Of a DNA stretch of 64,000 nucleotides, positions 54,733 to 63,974 are shown one piece after another. Positions within the stretch are counted from its first letter, which is position 1. Each line of letters begins with the position of its first letter. The DNA is from G963665085 sp963665085 (GTDB lineage Bacteria; Bacteroidota; Bacteroidia; Bacteroidales; JAAAOM01). The stretch covers positions 558,001 through 622,000 of the forward strand of contig CAXXXS010000001.1 of NCBI GenBank assembly GCA_963665085.2, in the 5' to 3' direction. The notes beneath the pieces were generated by a model, which saw only the letters and a list, made by a program, of their open reading frames with translations, searched no databases and had not been told where the DNA came from. The position numbers and the translations under genes were made by a program.

Positions 54733-56577
54733 TCATTTTTTATAGAAATCTATTATCGAGTTAAGTTCTTTCTCTATCTCAGCAGCCCCTTCTCCAAGGA
54801 TAAAACCAATTTTCTGGACCAATTCGAGGTTCTTATCAATAACATCTGAAACCCTATTCATTACTTCTGCTTTTTGTACCTCCGGAGAACTCATATCCCT
54901 GAGGATTGCAGCTACAACCTCACCTTTTTTTATTGAAAACAAAGAAATATTAATAATCTTATCTTCAATATTCATATCGCGGTTATCAATATCCTCTCCG
55001 TTATTCAGAACAAATGAGAAAAGGTTGTGAATATCATACGGCAATAATTTAGTAAGATCTGCCCCCTGTAAACCAGGTATTACTTCATTTATCTCTTCAG
55101 CATCTTCTCCAACAATTCTAATAAATGTTTGATTTGTAAGTAATACTTTTAAGTCCTTATCGACGATTATAATCCCTGCCCTCAGTTTTTGCAAAACAGA
55201 TTTCATCAACCCGGAAGTTGATTCATATGTGTTTTTTTCTTTAACAAAGGTATTTTCTGTTTCGTTAATAACACTCTTTAACTTTTTAATTTCATTTTCA
55301 GATTGCTCCTGTTGTTGTTCCAGGTTCTTAAGATTCTTATATATGTAAGAAATACATAAAATAGGTTTTGTCAATCCCTGGGCTACTGCTATTGCAAACT
55401 CCCTACATGATTTATATCCGCAAGAGGAACACCCGTTTCTATTACCACACTTACCAAGTATTTCTAATTGTTTACTAATTTCTTCTTCAGAAGGCAATTC
55501 AATTCTTTGATCATCGGGTTGGAATGTTGTAGAAAGATCAAACAGCAGATATTTTTGCAACTGTTGATTCCATTCAAACCGGAAGAAATTTTTCAACCTC
55601 TTGTTTGCATATTGAATAACCAGTGTTTCACGAAGTGTTTTTGTGGCATTTTTGGTCATCCCCGGGCCTGATAAAGAACTTCCGTAGGTTATATTAAAAT
55701 GCTTTTTAATATCTTCAATTCGGGACTCAAATTCATTAATTGCATCAATCATTGCCTGTTTTCCTTCAATTGAAAACACTTCTTTATTAAGAAGGTTCTC
55801 ACTCATCTCTGCCGCTTGCAATAAACCATTATTGATTGGAAATAACGAACCTTTGTATCCCAAAGGAGGATCAAATTCTGAATATTCAAGTGTCCCCTCA
55901 GAAATATTAAACTTTTTAAATAACTCTCTTAGTTCAGTAAATGTAATTGCAGCATCAATTCTAACTCTTTCTTTATACCTGAGAGCTTCATTCTTTCTTG
56001 CAATCTCGGGACCTATATAAACAAGATTTGCCTTGTCCCCATAAATTTCCCGAACCATTATTGATGTTGCAACCATTGGAGACACAAAAGGGGCAAGATT
56101 ATTTGCCAGGTTCGGCTTATATTTCTCAATATAATTTACAACCACCGGATCTGTTGATGTTATGTAGTACCGACCTTTAAAATTATTGAGCAAATCCAGA
56201 TATTTGTAGGCTATTAAATCTACACCAAATGATACTTCATGAACATGATCAAACCCAAGCTCTTTTATCATTTGAACAAATTTCCGGTAATCTGTAATAT
56301 CGCTAAACTCTGCAGAGATACTTGGCGAAACAACTGCAACATTTTTCTTATCTGATGCCAAAAGAGTTTCAACCTCATTAATAGAGCTTCGATAATAAAT
56401 AACATTCTCAGGACATTGTGTCACACAATTTCCACAACCAATACATCTACTGTCATTAACTTCGGGAAGATCATTATCATCCAGAAGAATTGCATTGACA
56501 GGGCAAGACCTTACACACGCAAAACAAGCACTACATTTTTCTTTTTCTATAGAAACGAGCGGTTCTATATTATTCAT
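54733..56577 (-). CDS. [FeFe]-hydrogenase-like protein with ferredoxin and PAS domains, H-cluster ligands lost
   Basis: A 614-residue protein. Two N-terminal [4Fe-4S] motifs: C15/C18/C21/C25 and C45/C48/C51/C55. A [FeFe]-hydrogenase large-subunit-like domain (about 75-360) follows, in which the L1 motif TSCCP is TSTDP (140-144), the L2 region is IGPEIARKNE, and no cysteine occurs from 56 to 376, so the H-cluster cannot bind in the usual way. A further cluster motif C377-x5-C383-x2-C386-x4-C391 precedes a coiled coil (about 415-455) and a PAS-like domain (about 460-570). It resembles sensory (group C) hydrogenases but is most likely an electron-transfer or redox sensor, not an H2 enzyme. It lies 9 bases after the [2Fe-2S] gene. 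Confidence 0.8.
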   Translation of the reverse strand: MNNIEPLVSIEKEKCSACFACVRSCPVNAILLDDNDLPEVNDSRCIGCGNCVTQCPENVIYYRSSINEVETLLASDKKNVAVVSPSISAEFSDITDYRKFVQMIKELGFDHVHEVSFGVDLIAYKYLDLLNNFKGRYYITSTDPVVVNYIEKYKPNLANNLAPFVSPMVATSIMVREIYGDKANLVYIGPEIARKNEALRYKERVRIDAAITFTELRELFKKFNISEGTLEYSEFDPPLGYKGSLFPINNGLLQAAEMSENLLNKEVFSIEGKQAMIDAINEFESRIEDIKKHFNITYGSSLSGPGMTKNATKTLRETLVIQYANKRLKNFFRFEWNQQLQKYLLFDLSTTFQPDDQRIELPSEEEISKQLEILGKCGNRNGCSSCGYKSCREFAIAVAQGLTKPILCISYIYKNLKNLEQQQEQSENEIKKLKSVINETENTFVKEKNTYESTSGLMKSVLQKLRAGIIIVDKDLKVLLTNQTFIRIVGEDAEEINEVIPGLQGADLTKLLPYDIHNLFSFVLNNGEDIDNRDMNIEDKIINISLFSIKKGEVVAAILRDMSSPEVQKAEVMNRVSDVIDKNLELVQKIGFILGEGAAEIEKELNSIIDFYKK

Positions 56578-56586
56578 CCCAACGTT

Positions 56587-56841
56587 TTAGTTTGTTTTCT
56601 TTAATCCCTTATCCAGTATTTCAACTATATTTTCCTGAGAAATATTTTCAAATATTACATCGTTGATTTTTAGGTTTGGCCCATTACTGCAATTACCTAA
56701 ACAATGATTTCCTAAAAATTCAACTTTTTCTTTTAACTTATTTTTAATAAGATATTCATTAATTAAAGCATACATCTTTTTATTTCCTCGTGCAAAACAG
56801 GAACTACCCATACATAACATTATTTCATCTTTTCCTTGCAT
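56587..56841 (-). CDS. Thioredoxin-like [2Fe-2S] ferredoxin
   Basis: An 84-residue protein with the four ligands of the NuoE/[2Fe-2S] thioredoxin-like fold: C10, C15, C47 and C51. It is a likely electron partner or small subunit for the hydrogenase-like protein encoded 9 bases downstream. Its start is 148 bases from the Rex-type palindrome at 56989-57006, in the region shared with rex. Confidence 0.9.
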   Translation of the reverse strand: MQGKDEIMLCMGSSCFARGNKKMYALINEYLIKNKLKEKVEFLGNHCLGNCSNGPNLKINDVIFENISQENIVEILDKGLKKTN

Positions 56842-56988
56842 GATGTCCCAATATCAAAGCATAAGTAAAATTAAGTATTTTTATTTTTGATGTTTATTAA
56901 AACACCTGCTCACTGAAAAACAAATCTGACAGTGATTTTTCTTTTTAGAATTTTAGTTATCGATAAAAATACAACATAAAAAGTTTTT

Positions 56989-57006
56989 TTGTTATTTTAA
57001 TAACAA
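56989..57006. promoter_or_regulatory. Rex-type operator between the ferredoxin/hydrogenase-like genes and rex
   Basis: TTGTTATTTTAATAACAA is an 18-base palindrome with the TTGTTA...TAACAA half-sites of Rex operators. It lies in the 242-base divergent region, so it could autoregulate rex and control the [2Fe-2S]/hydrogenase-like operon. A near copy occurs at 62057-62074. Confidence 0.7.
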
Positions 57007-57083
57007 TATTTTTATGAATTCCTTGTAATACTTATTTTTGTATAGTAGAAATTACATCCTACTTTTTAAGGATAGCCAAAAAG

Positions 57084-57719
57084 ATGCAGAAAAGAACATT
57101 ACCTGAAAAAACTGTTGAGCGGTTAAGCGAATATAGAAGGACTTTATTAGATTGCATGACTCGGGGAAAAACACACATCTATTCTCATGAGCTCGCCTCT
57201 CTGCACCACATTACCGCTGTACAGGTTCGAAGAGACATCATGTTTTTAGGCTATACTAGTTCTGGTCGAAAAGGTTATTCAATCAAAGATCTGATTAAAT
57301 TTATTGGTAAAAAAATTGACTCAAAGATCACTTTGAATGTAGGTGTAATTGGTATGGGTAACTACGGGAAAGCAATCTCAACTTATTTTAAAGGAAAAAG
57401 ACCTACATTAGAAATTGTTGCTGCGTTTGATATTGATCCTAAAAAATCAGGCAAAAACATTGCTGGAGTAGATTGTTACTCGATGGATGATTTACAAAAA
57501 ATTATCGTTGACAAAGACATTTCTATTGCAATCTTAACAGTTCCACCTAAATCTGCTGAAGAAATCAGTCTTAAACTTGTTAATAGTGGAATCAAAGGAA
57601 TTTTAAATTTTACTTCTGTTCTTCTAAATGTCCCTAACAATATCTATCTGGAAGAATACGATATGATTACTTCGATTGAAAAAGTTGCCTACTATGTAAA
57701 AAATCAAAATATAGAGTAA
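57084..57719 (+). CDS. rex: Redox-sensing transcriptional repressor Rex
   Basis: A 211-residue protein with an N-terminal winged helix (about 1-75, RLSEYRRTLLDCM, ITAVQVRRDIMFLG) and a Rossmann NAD(H) domain (VGVIGMGNYGKAIS, then VAAFDIDPKKSG) with the ILTVPPKSAEE stretch. Rex releases DNA when NADH/NAD+ rises and controls fermentative and hydrogenase genes. It heads a plus-strand unit (a flavin reductase follows 46 bases later). The operator at 56989-57006 fits its own sequence type. Confidence 0.96.
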   Translation: MQKRTLPEKTVERLSEYRRTLLDCMTRGKTHIYSHELASLHHITAVQVRRDIMFLGYTSSGRKGYSIKDLIKFIGKKIDSKITLNVGVIGMGNYGKAISTYFKGKRPTLEIVAAFDIDPKKSGKNIAGVDCYSMDDLQKIIVDKDISIAILTVPPKSAEEISLKLVNSGIKGILNFTSVLLNVPNNIYLEEYDMITSIEKVAYYVKNQNIE

Positions 57720-57765
57720 CTCTTTTTCTTTTTCAACCTTTTAGGTTTTATCCTGTTAAAGGGCT

Positions 57766-58431
57766 ATGATTACACAAAAGAAATATGAATTACATAAAGC
57801 CTATATTTTAAAGAATAAAGAAATTACACCCGGTACTTTCCTCCTATCCTTTAAAAGAACATTTAATTTCTCACCCGGGCAAGTGATGGCATTAACTACA
57901 AAGGAGAACATACCTGCCCGACTTTATAGCATCGCAAGTGGAAATTCTGATGAAACGATTGACATTCTTTACGATGTGAAAAACGAAGGAGAACTAACGC
58001 CCAGATTATCCATCCTTGAAAAAGATGACATGATCTTGTTTTCCTCTCCCTTTGGAAAATTTATTGATAACAACGAACCTTCATACTGGATTTCAACAGG
58101 TACAGGAATCGCTCCTTTTATCTCAATGATTAAATCAGGATTAATAAAAAATAAAAAACTTATCCATGGGGCAAGAAATCAATATTTTTTCTATTTCGAA
58201 GATTTTTTAAAATCCAAACTAGGTTCAAATTACATTCCGTGTTGCTCGCAGTGTGAGGATAACCGGTTTTTCAAGGGTCGGTTAACCGAGTATCTAAAAC
58301 AAAAAGAAAATTTAAGCATCAACGAAAAATTCTATCTTTGCGGAAGTGCCGAAATGATCGTTGATGTGAGAGATATTTTAATTGACAAGGGAGTTCCTTT
58401 CAATAACATTATCTCAGAAATATATTTTTAA
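57766..58431 (+). CDS. Ferredoxin/flavodoxin-type NAD(P)H oxidoreductase
   Basis: A 221-residue flavoprotein of the ferredoxin-NADP reductase family: FAD motif ARLYSIAS (about 47-54), NAD(P) motif ISTGTGIAPFI (about 108-118) and C-terminal FYLCGSAEMI. It moves electrons between NAD(P)H and a ferredoxin or flavodoxin in the cytoplasm. It follows rex in the same direction, a sensible redox neighbour, and its end lies 7 bases before rlmN. Confidence 0.88.
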   Translation: MITQKKYELHKAYILKNKEITPGTFLLSFKRTFNFSPGQVMALTTKENIPARLYSIASGNSDETIDILYDVKNEGELTPRLSILEKDDMILFSSPFGKFIDNNEPSYWISTGTGIAPFISMIKSGLIKNKKLIHGARNQYFFYFEDFLKSKLGSNYIPCCSQCEDNRFFKGRLTEYLKQKENLSINEKFYLCGSAEMIVDVRDILIDKGVPFNNIISEIYF

Positions 58432-58438
58432 AAAGTTA

Positions 58439-59476
58439 ATGGAAAAAGAAAATTTATTTGGCAAGTCATTAAGTGAAATTAAAGTAATTACCGATAATTA
58501 TAATCTCCCAGGCTTTACTGCAAAACAAATTGCTTCCTGGATGTACCAGAAAAATGTTTCGTCGATTGATGAGATGACTAACTTATCAAAGAAAGCAAGA
58601 GAAAGTCTTTCCAATGATTTTTTTCTAAAAAAGGATAACCATACAAAATGCGAATCGTCGAGTGATGGGACAAAAAAATATCTTTTCCCCATTAAAGACA
58701 AATTTGTAGAAGCAGCTTATATTCCCGAAGAAGACAGAAGTACTTTATGTGTTTCTTCCCAGGTTGGATGTAAAATGGGATGCTTATTTTGTTTGACAGG
58801 CAAACAGGGGTACCAGGGCAATCTCTCTTCCGGTGAAATATTGAACCAAATTTACTCGTTACCAGAAAAAGAAAATCTTACCAATATTGTTTATATGGGA
58901 ATGGGAGAACCCATGGATAATATAGATAACGTTCTCACATCGCTTGAAACCTTAACTTCTGAATACGGACAAGCCTGGAGCCCCAAAAGAATAACCGTTT
59001 CTACAATTGGGATTATCCCTTCCATGGAAAAATTTCTAACCCAGAGCAAATGCCATCTGGCTATAAGTTTGCATAATCCTTTTCATGAAGAAAGATTAAA
59101 AATAATGCCTATTGAAAATGTATATCCAATAAATGACATTATAACACTTCTAAAAAATCATGATTTTGGTAGACAAAGACGTGTCTCATTTGAATACATT
59201 ATGTTCAAAGGATTTAATGACTCACAAAATCATATAAAAGGATTAACCCAATTATTAAACGGATTACGTTGCCGTGTAAACCTAATCCGTTTCCATTCCA
59301 TCCCAGGAACACCTTTAGAAGGATCGGATGAAAAAACAATTCAAGAATTTAAAACGGCTCTTAACAATAAAGGTATAACTACGACAATAAGAGCTTCAAG
59401 GGGACAGGATATATCTGCAGCTTGCGGAATGTTGTCTACTAAATCGTTACTTAAAAATCAAGAAAAAAACTATTAG
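58439..59476 (+). CDS. rlmN: 23S rRNA (adenine2503-C2)-methyltransferase RlmN
   Basis: A 345-residue radical SAM enzyme from the ATG at 58439, preferred because an earlier start overlaps the reductase gene. The radical-SAM motif is CKMGCLFC (C-x3-C-x2-C), the family blocks GMGEPMDN and SLHNPFHEERLKIMPI are present, and the C-terminal ACGML carries the second conserved catalytic cysteine. It methylates A2503 of 23S rRNA and A37 of tRNA. Confidence 0.97.
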   Translation: MEKENLFGKSLSEIKVITDNYNLPGFTAKQIASWMYQKNVSSIDEMTNLSKKARESLSNDFFLKKDNHTKCESSSDGTKKYLFPIKDKFVEAAYIPEEDRSTLCVSSQVGCKMGCLFCLTGKQGYQGNLSSGEILNQIYSLPEKENLTNIVYMGMGEPMDNIDNVLTSLETLTSEYGQAWSPKRITVSTIGIIPSMEKFLTQSKCHLAISLHNPFHEERLKIMPIENVYPINDIITLLKNHDFGRQRRVSFEYIMFKGFNDSQNHIKGLTQLLNGLRCRVNLIRFHSIPGTPLEGSDEKTIQEFKTALNNKGITTTIRASRGQDISAACGMLSTKSLLKNQEKNY

Positions 59477-59503
59477 TTATATTTTTCCAACTTAGTTCAT
59501 TTT

Positions 59504-62011
59504 ATGTCCCAAAAAAATATAATTTTATCAATTAATTTAAAAATAATTATGCTACTTGGGGGTAGAAGCATTTCTTTTCTTACTGTATTTTTTTTATTGT
59601 TTTCTTTTGAATTATTTGCATTTCAGACTGATTCTTTAGAGGTTAATTATGCAACTAATGCTGATAGCGCCATTTTGCTGGTTAAACAGGCAAAAGAAAA
59701 TTTCGAAAATAATCCTGATACCGCCATATACTTTGCAACACAAGCAATTTTAAAAGCAAAAAACACTGGGGATATCAATAACCTGGCTGATGCCCAGTAT
59801 TATTTGGCTGAATCATATTATAACAAGAATGAATTCAAAAATGCAATTACCGAATTTAAAGCCTCACAAAAAAATTACCTCGAATTAAATAAATTATATG
59901 ACGCCAATATCATCAACAAAAGGCTTGGTCTAACATATTATTATTTAGGAAATTACGAGCTTTCTATTAAAGCCTATCAAAATGCTATTGAATATTTTGC
60001 TGAAAACAACGATAACTTAAACCTGGCGATGTCATACCATAACCTGGGAATGGTGTATGGTGATTTAAAAGATCCCAATGGGGCGATTTCTTATTACAAA
60101 AAAGCTCAAGCAATCTATATAGTTCTGGGAGACACAGAAATGCTTGCTGCATTATACCAAAACATTGGTGTTGCATACGCTCAATTAGAAAACGATACAA
60201 GGGCATTAGAGAATTATCAGCGTTCCAGGATCCTTTACGAACAACTAGAGAATGAAATGGGAATAGCCATTACAAAAGTTAATATTGGTAATATCTATAA
60301 AAGGAAACACGAATATCAAAATGCCATAGATAATTATTATGACGCACTGGCTTACTTCAAAAAAGAGAATGCCAAATGGGAAATCATACAAACCTTACTT
60401 GATATCGGGGAAACATTCTATGAAACAAGTTATTTCCCCGGAGCCTTAGAAAATTTAAAAGAAGGCCTTGAAATGGCTTCAGAATATAATTTCATGGCAA
60501 ATGAGTTAGAATTTTATGAAGCTTTAGCATCAACCTACGAAAAAATGGGTGATTATAAGAATGCCCTTATCTATTACAAAGAATCTGCCGACCTCGATGA
60601 AAAAATCTTTAGAGGCGAGAGCATGAATAAAATCAGAGAATTACAAACAAAATATAACGTTGAAGTTAAAGAAAGGGAATTAGCAGAAAAAATAGCTGAA
60701 TTAAGACAAAATGAATTACAAAAGTTAATCTATTCCATTGGTTTTGGGTTAGCGCTTCTCATTGTATTATTTCTAATCTACAACAATTACAGAAAAGAAA
60801 AAGAAAAAAAAGCCCTTGAACTTTTGATTGACCTGCGAACCAAAGAACTTAAAACAGAAATTACTGAAAGAAAAATAGCTGAAGAATCAGATAAATTAAA
60901 ATCTGCTTTCTTATCAAATATGAGTCATGAGATCAGGACTCCCATGAATGCTATTATCTCATTCTCAAATTTCCTGAAAAATCCCGATCTGGATGAAGAG
61001 CAAAAAGATGAATACATTAACTATATTGTCTCATCAGGAAATACATTGCTCAGACTAATTGATGATATAATCGATTCAGCAAAAATAGAATCGAACCAAT
61101 TAAAAATTCAAAAATCCGTTTGCAACATTAATGCTCTTATGCGGGAATTATACTCTGTTTTCCATGAATCCAGGATTCAGTCTGAAAAACCAGAGATAAG
61201 CCTGGAATTAGAATCGCAGGTAATGTATAAAAACTATATCATACACACTGATAAAGTAAGGCTACGACAGGTATTAACAAATCTTTTAGAAAATGCCTAT
61301 AAATACACGGTACAAGGAAAAATTGAATTTGGATTTTCTATATCGAAAGCTAACTATTTAATATTCCACGTAAGAGACACGGGCATAGGAATTTCTAAAG
61401 ACAAAGAAGATAAAATTTTTGAACGATTCTCAAGAATCGAGCACAATGATCATAAAATGCAAAGCGGTACAGGTTTGGGATTATCTATATCTAAAGACCT
61501 GGTTACCTTATTAGGAGGGAAATTATGGTTCTCTTCTGAAGAAGATAAAGGTTCGACGTTCTTTTTCACAATCCCATTTAATGATATTCATGAAATTGAA
61601 GACGATGGTGATTTTAATGAACCAATCACCTCAACAGGTCAATTTAACTGGTCAGAAAAACTAATATTGGTAGCTGAAGATGATGATTTGAATTACAAAA
61701 TTCTTGAAACCATAATAAAAAGAAATAATGGCGAAATAATCAGGGCAGAAGATGGGAAAAGAGCTGTTGAATATACCAAAGAACACGCTTTTGATCTTGT
61801 CTTGATGGATATTCAGATGCCTGAAATGAACGGGTACGAGGCAACCCGTGAAATAAAAAAAATGAATGTACGCTTGCCAATTATTGCCCAAACTGCTTTT
61901 GCAATGATGGATGAACGCACAAAATGTATCGATGCAGGTTGTGACGACTATATAGTTAAACCACTGAATATCGAAGAACTACAAGGAAAAATCAGTAAAT
62001 TCCTGTTGTAA
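59504..62011 (+). CDS. TPR-containing hybrid sensor histidine kinase
   Basis: An 835-residue membrane protein. A signal/anchor (about 16-45) precedes a periplasmic TPR region (about 55-385, repeats such as LGNYELSIKAYQNAIEYF), a transmembrane segment (about 410-428), a coiled coil, HisKA with the phospho-acceptor H475 in SNMSHEIRTP, HATPase (N box LLENAYKYT, DTGIGIS, GTGLGLSIS) and a C-terminal receiver with D769 in LVLMDIQMPE. The type is common in Bacteroidota and its signal is unknown; no DNA-binding partner is next to it. Confidence 0.92.
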   Translation: MSQKNIILSINLKIIMLLGGRSISFLTVFFLLFSFELFAFQTDSLEVNYATNADSAILLVKQAKENFENNPDTAIYFATQAILKAKNTGDINNLADAQYYLAESYYNKNEFKNAITEFKASQKNYLELNKLYDANIINKRLGLTYYYLGNYELSIKAYQNAIEYFAENNDNLNLAMSYHNLGMVYGDLKDPNGAISYYKKAQAIYIVLGDTEMLAALYQNIGVAYAQLENDTRALENYQRSRILYEQLENEMGIAITKVNIGNIYKRKHEYQNAIDNYYDALAYFKKENAKWEIIQTLLDIGETFYETSYFPGALENLKEGLEMASEYNFMANELEFYEALASTYEKMGDYKNALIYYKESADLDEKIFRGESMNKIRELQTKYNVEVKERELAEKIAELRQNELQKLIYSIGFGLALLIVLFLIYNNYRKEKEKKALELLIDLRTKELKTEITERKIAEESDKLKSAFLSNMSHEIRTPMNAIISFSNFLKNPDLDEEQKDEYINYIVSSGNTLLRLIDDIIDSAKIESNQLKIQKSVCNINALMRELYSVFHESRIQSEKPEISLELESQVMYKNYIIHTDKVRLRQVLTNLLENAYKYTVQGKIEFGFSISKANYLIFHVRDTGIGISKDKEDKIFERFSRIEHNDHKMQSGTGLGLSISKDLVTLLGGKLWFSSEEDKGSTFFFTIPFNDIHEIEDDGDFNEPITSTGQFNWSEKLILVAEDDDLNYKILETIIKRNNGEIIRAEDGKRAVEYTKEHAFDLVLMDIQMPEMNGYEATREIKKMNVRLPIIAQTAFAMMDERTKCIDAGCDDYIVKPLNIEELQGKISKFLL

Positions 62012-62056
62012 ATTTCCATAACATTCGTTTTGTCAGCTTATTAATTATATATATTT

Positions 62057-62074
62057 TTGTTATCAAAATAACAG
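62057..62074. promoter_or_regulatory. Second Rex-type operator upstream of the hydG unit
   Basis: TTGTTATCAAAATAACAG has both Rex half-sites (one mismatch at the last base) and matches the site at 56989-57006 at most positions. It lies 77 bases before the TM1266-type regulator that leads the hydG operon. Confidence 0.65.
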
Positions 62075-62150
62075 AAACTTTTCATCTACTGCGAAATAGG
62101 TATTTCCGGTTTCAAAGTTCAAGAAACGTTCTTACCCTAAAGTAATTCTG

Positions 62151-62396
62151 ATGGAGAAGAGACTAGGTTCAACATTAATACTTATACAGGAAAAAGAAAG
62201 TATTCAAAGACTGAATACAATTCTTTCTGATTTTTCGGATATAATTCTTGGGAGACAAGGATTGCCCTTGAAGGATCGAGGAATAAGTATAATTTCTATT
62301 TTGTTTGATGGGACACAAGACGAAATTAGTTCTCTTACCGGTCAGATAGGTAGATTGAAAGGAGTTTCGGTAAAAACAGTTTTTGCCAAACAATAA
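62151..62396 (+). CDS. TM1266-family iron-only hydrogenase system regulator-like protein
   Basis: An 81-residue protein with the ferredoxin-like ACT-type start MEKRLGSTLILIQEKESIQRL, a short beta hairpin and the C-terminal GQIGRLKGVSVKTVFAKQ typical of the TM1266 family, which lies next to [FeFe]-hydrogenase maturation genes. It lies 16 bases before hydG. The mechanism is not established; the fold suggests a small ligand sensor like NikR C-terminal domains. A Rex-type palindrome lies upstream of it. Confidence 0.88.
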   Translation: MEKRLGSTLILIQEKESIQRLNTILSDFSDIILGRQGLPLKDRGISIISILFDGTQDEISSLTGQIGRLKGVSVKTVFAKQ

Positions 62397-62412
62397 AAAA
62401 GGTTAGAGACAA

Positions 62413-63839
62413 ATGAAATTTACGCCAGAGAAATACGCCATCGCAGATGAGCGTATGAAACCATTTATTGATGTTGAAGAAATAGAAAATTTCTTAAAAA
62501 ATTCAAATCAGACAAAACCCACGTCCGGGATATAATTCAAAAATCACTCGATAAAAACAGGCTTAACCTGGCTGATGTAGCAACGCTAATAAATGCAGAT
62601 ACCCCTGAACTAATTGAAGAAATAAAAGAAGGAGCAAGACAGTTAAAAGAAAAAGTCTATGGCAACCGCATTGTCCTTTTCGCCCCTCTTTATGTAGGAA
62701 ACAATTGCACAAATAACTGTGCTTATTGCGGGTTTCGTGTTTCAAATGATGAATCCGTTCGCAAAACACTAAATAATCAGGAATTAATTCATGAAGTTGA
62801 AGCACTGGAAGATAACGGACAAAAAAGATTAATCCTTGTTTATGGAGAACACCCTAATTATTCTCCGGAATTTATCGCAGATTCAGTAAAAACTGTATAC
62901 CAGGTAAAAAAAGGAAATGGTGAAATACGACGTGTAAATATTAATGCAGCCCCACTTGATATTGAAGGATTTCGTACTGTAAAAGAAGCAGGTATCGGAA
63001 CTTACCAAATTTTTCAGGAAACATACCATCCCGAAGCTTATAAAAAATATCACCTGGGAGGTAAAAAAAGAAATTATGAATATCGTTTAACAGCCCTGGA
63101 TAGGGCACAGGAAGCCGGTCTTGATGACATCGGATTAGGTGCATTATTTGGTTTATACGATTGGAAGTTTGAAGTGATGTCGTTAGTAAGGCACACAAAT
63201 CACCTGGAGGCTTGTTATAATGTTGGCCCACATACAATTTCTTTCCCCAGGATACAGGAATATGCATCCTATCTGCTTGATGACTCTTTTCTTGTTAACG
63301 ATAATGATCTTGCCCGGATTATTGCTATTCTTCGATTAGCAGTACCCTATACCGGACTTATCCTCACTGCCCGGGAAAATGCAGCCCTTAGAAAAGAAGT
63401 TATGCGTTTTGGTGTTTCCCAGATTGATGGCGGTACAAAACTGGAACTTGGCTCCTACTCAAAAAAAGAGGAAGAAGAACAAGACCTCAACAAAGAACAA
63501 TTCCGGATAAATGACTCCCGCTCTTTAAATGATATTATTGAAGAATTACTAAACGAAGAATATCTACCTTCGTTTTGTACTGCCTGTTACCGACTTGGAA
63601 GAACCGGTGAACACTTTATGGAATTTTCTGTCCCTGGTTTTATTAAAAGATTCTGTACTCCCAATGCTATTCTCACATTAGCAGAATACCTTGTTGATTA
63701 TGCTCCTGAACAAACTGCAAAACGGGGATGGGAAATGATAGATAAAAACATCGGGATGCTGGAAGGACAGCATAATGTACAGGAATTAAAAAACCGTATT
63801 GAAAAAATTAAGGAAGGAAAAAGGGATTTATACTTCTAG
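62413..63839 (+). pseudogene. hydG: [FeFe]-hydrogenase maturase HydG with a single-base frameshift
   Basis: A radical-SAM maturase of the HydG family. The start at 62413 reads KFTPEKYAIADERMKPFID, and after a run of six A at about 62495-62500 (seven would keep frame) continues in the next frame as HVRDIIQKSLDKNRLNLADV, the radical-SAM motif C-x3-C-x2-C (CTNNCAYC), and the C-terminal cluster ligands (CTACYRLGRTGEHF with the distal C in KRFCTPNA). Repaired length is about 475 residues, the family size. HydG makes the CO and CN ligands of the H-cluster from tyrosine. As given, the gene is broken unless the poly-A count is wrong. Confidence 0.85.
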
Positions 63840-63974
63840 GGATACCGAAAGACGGAGAGGGGAAACCGAAAAGAGCAAAGTGTAGGAAGTTTGGAATAGA
63901 ATCAATTTAAATTGTCTTCTCCCTTAATTTTTTTTAAATTTTATGGCTTAATTAGGGCTAAAAATAAAATTTCA

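Noticed and set aside
54733..56577. Active [FeFe]-hydrogenase
   Set aside because: The H-cluster cysteine motifs are absent.
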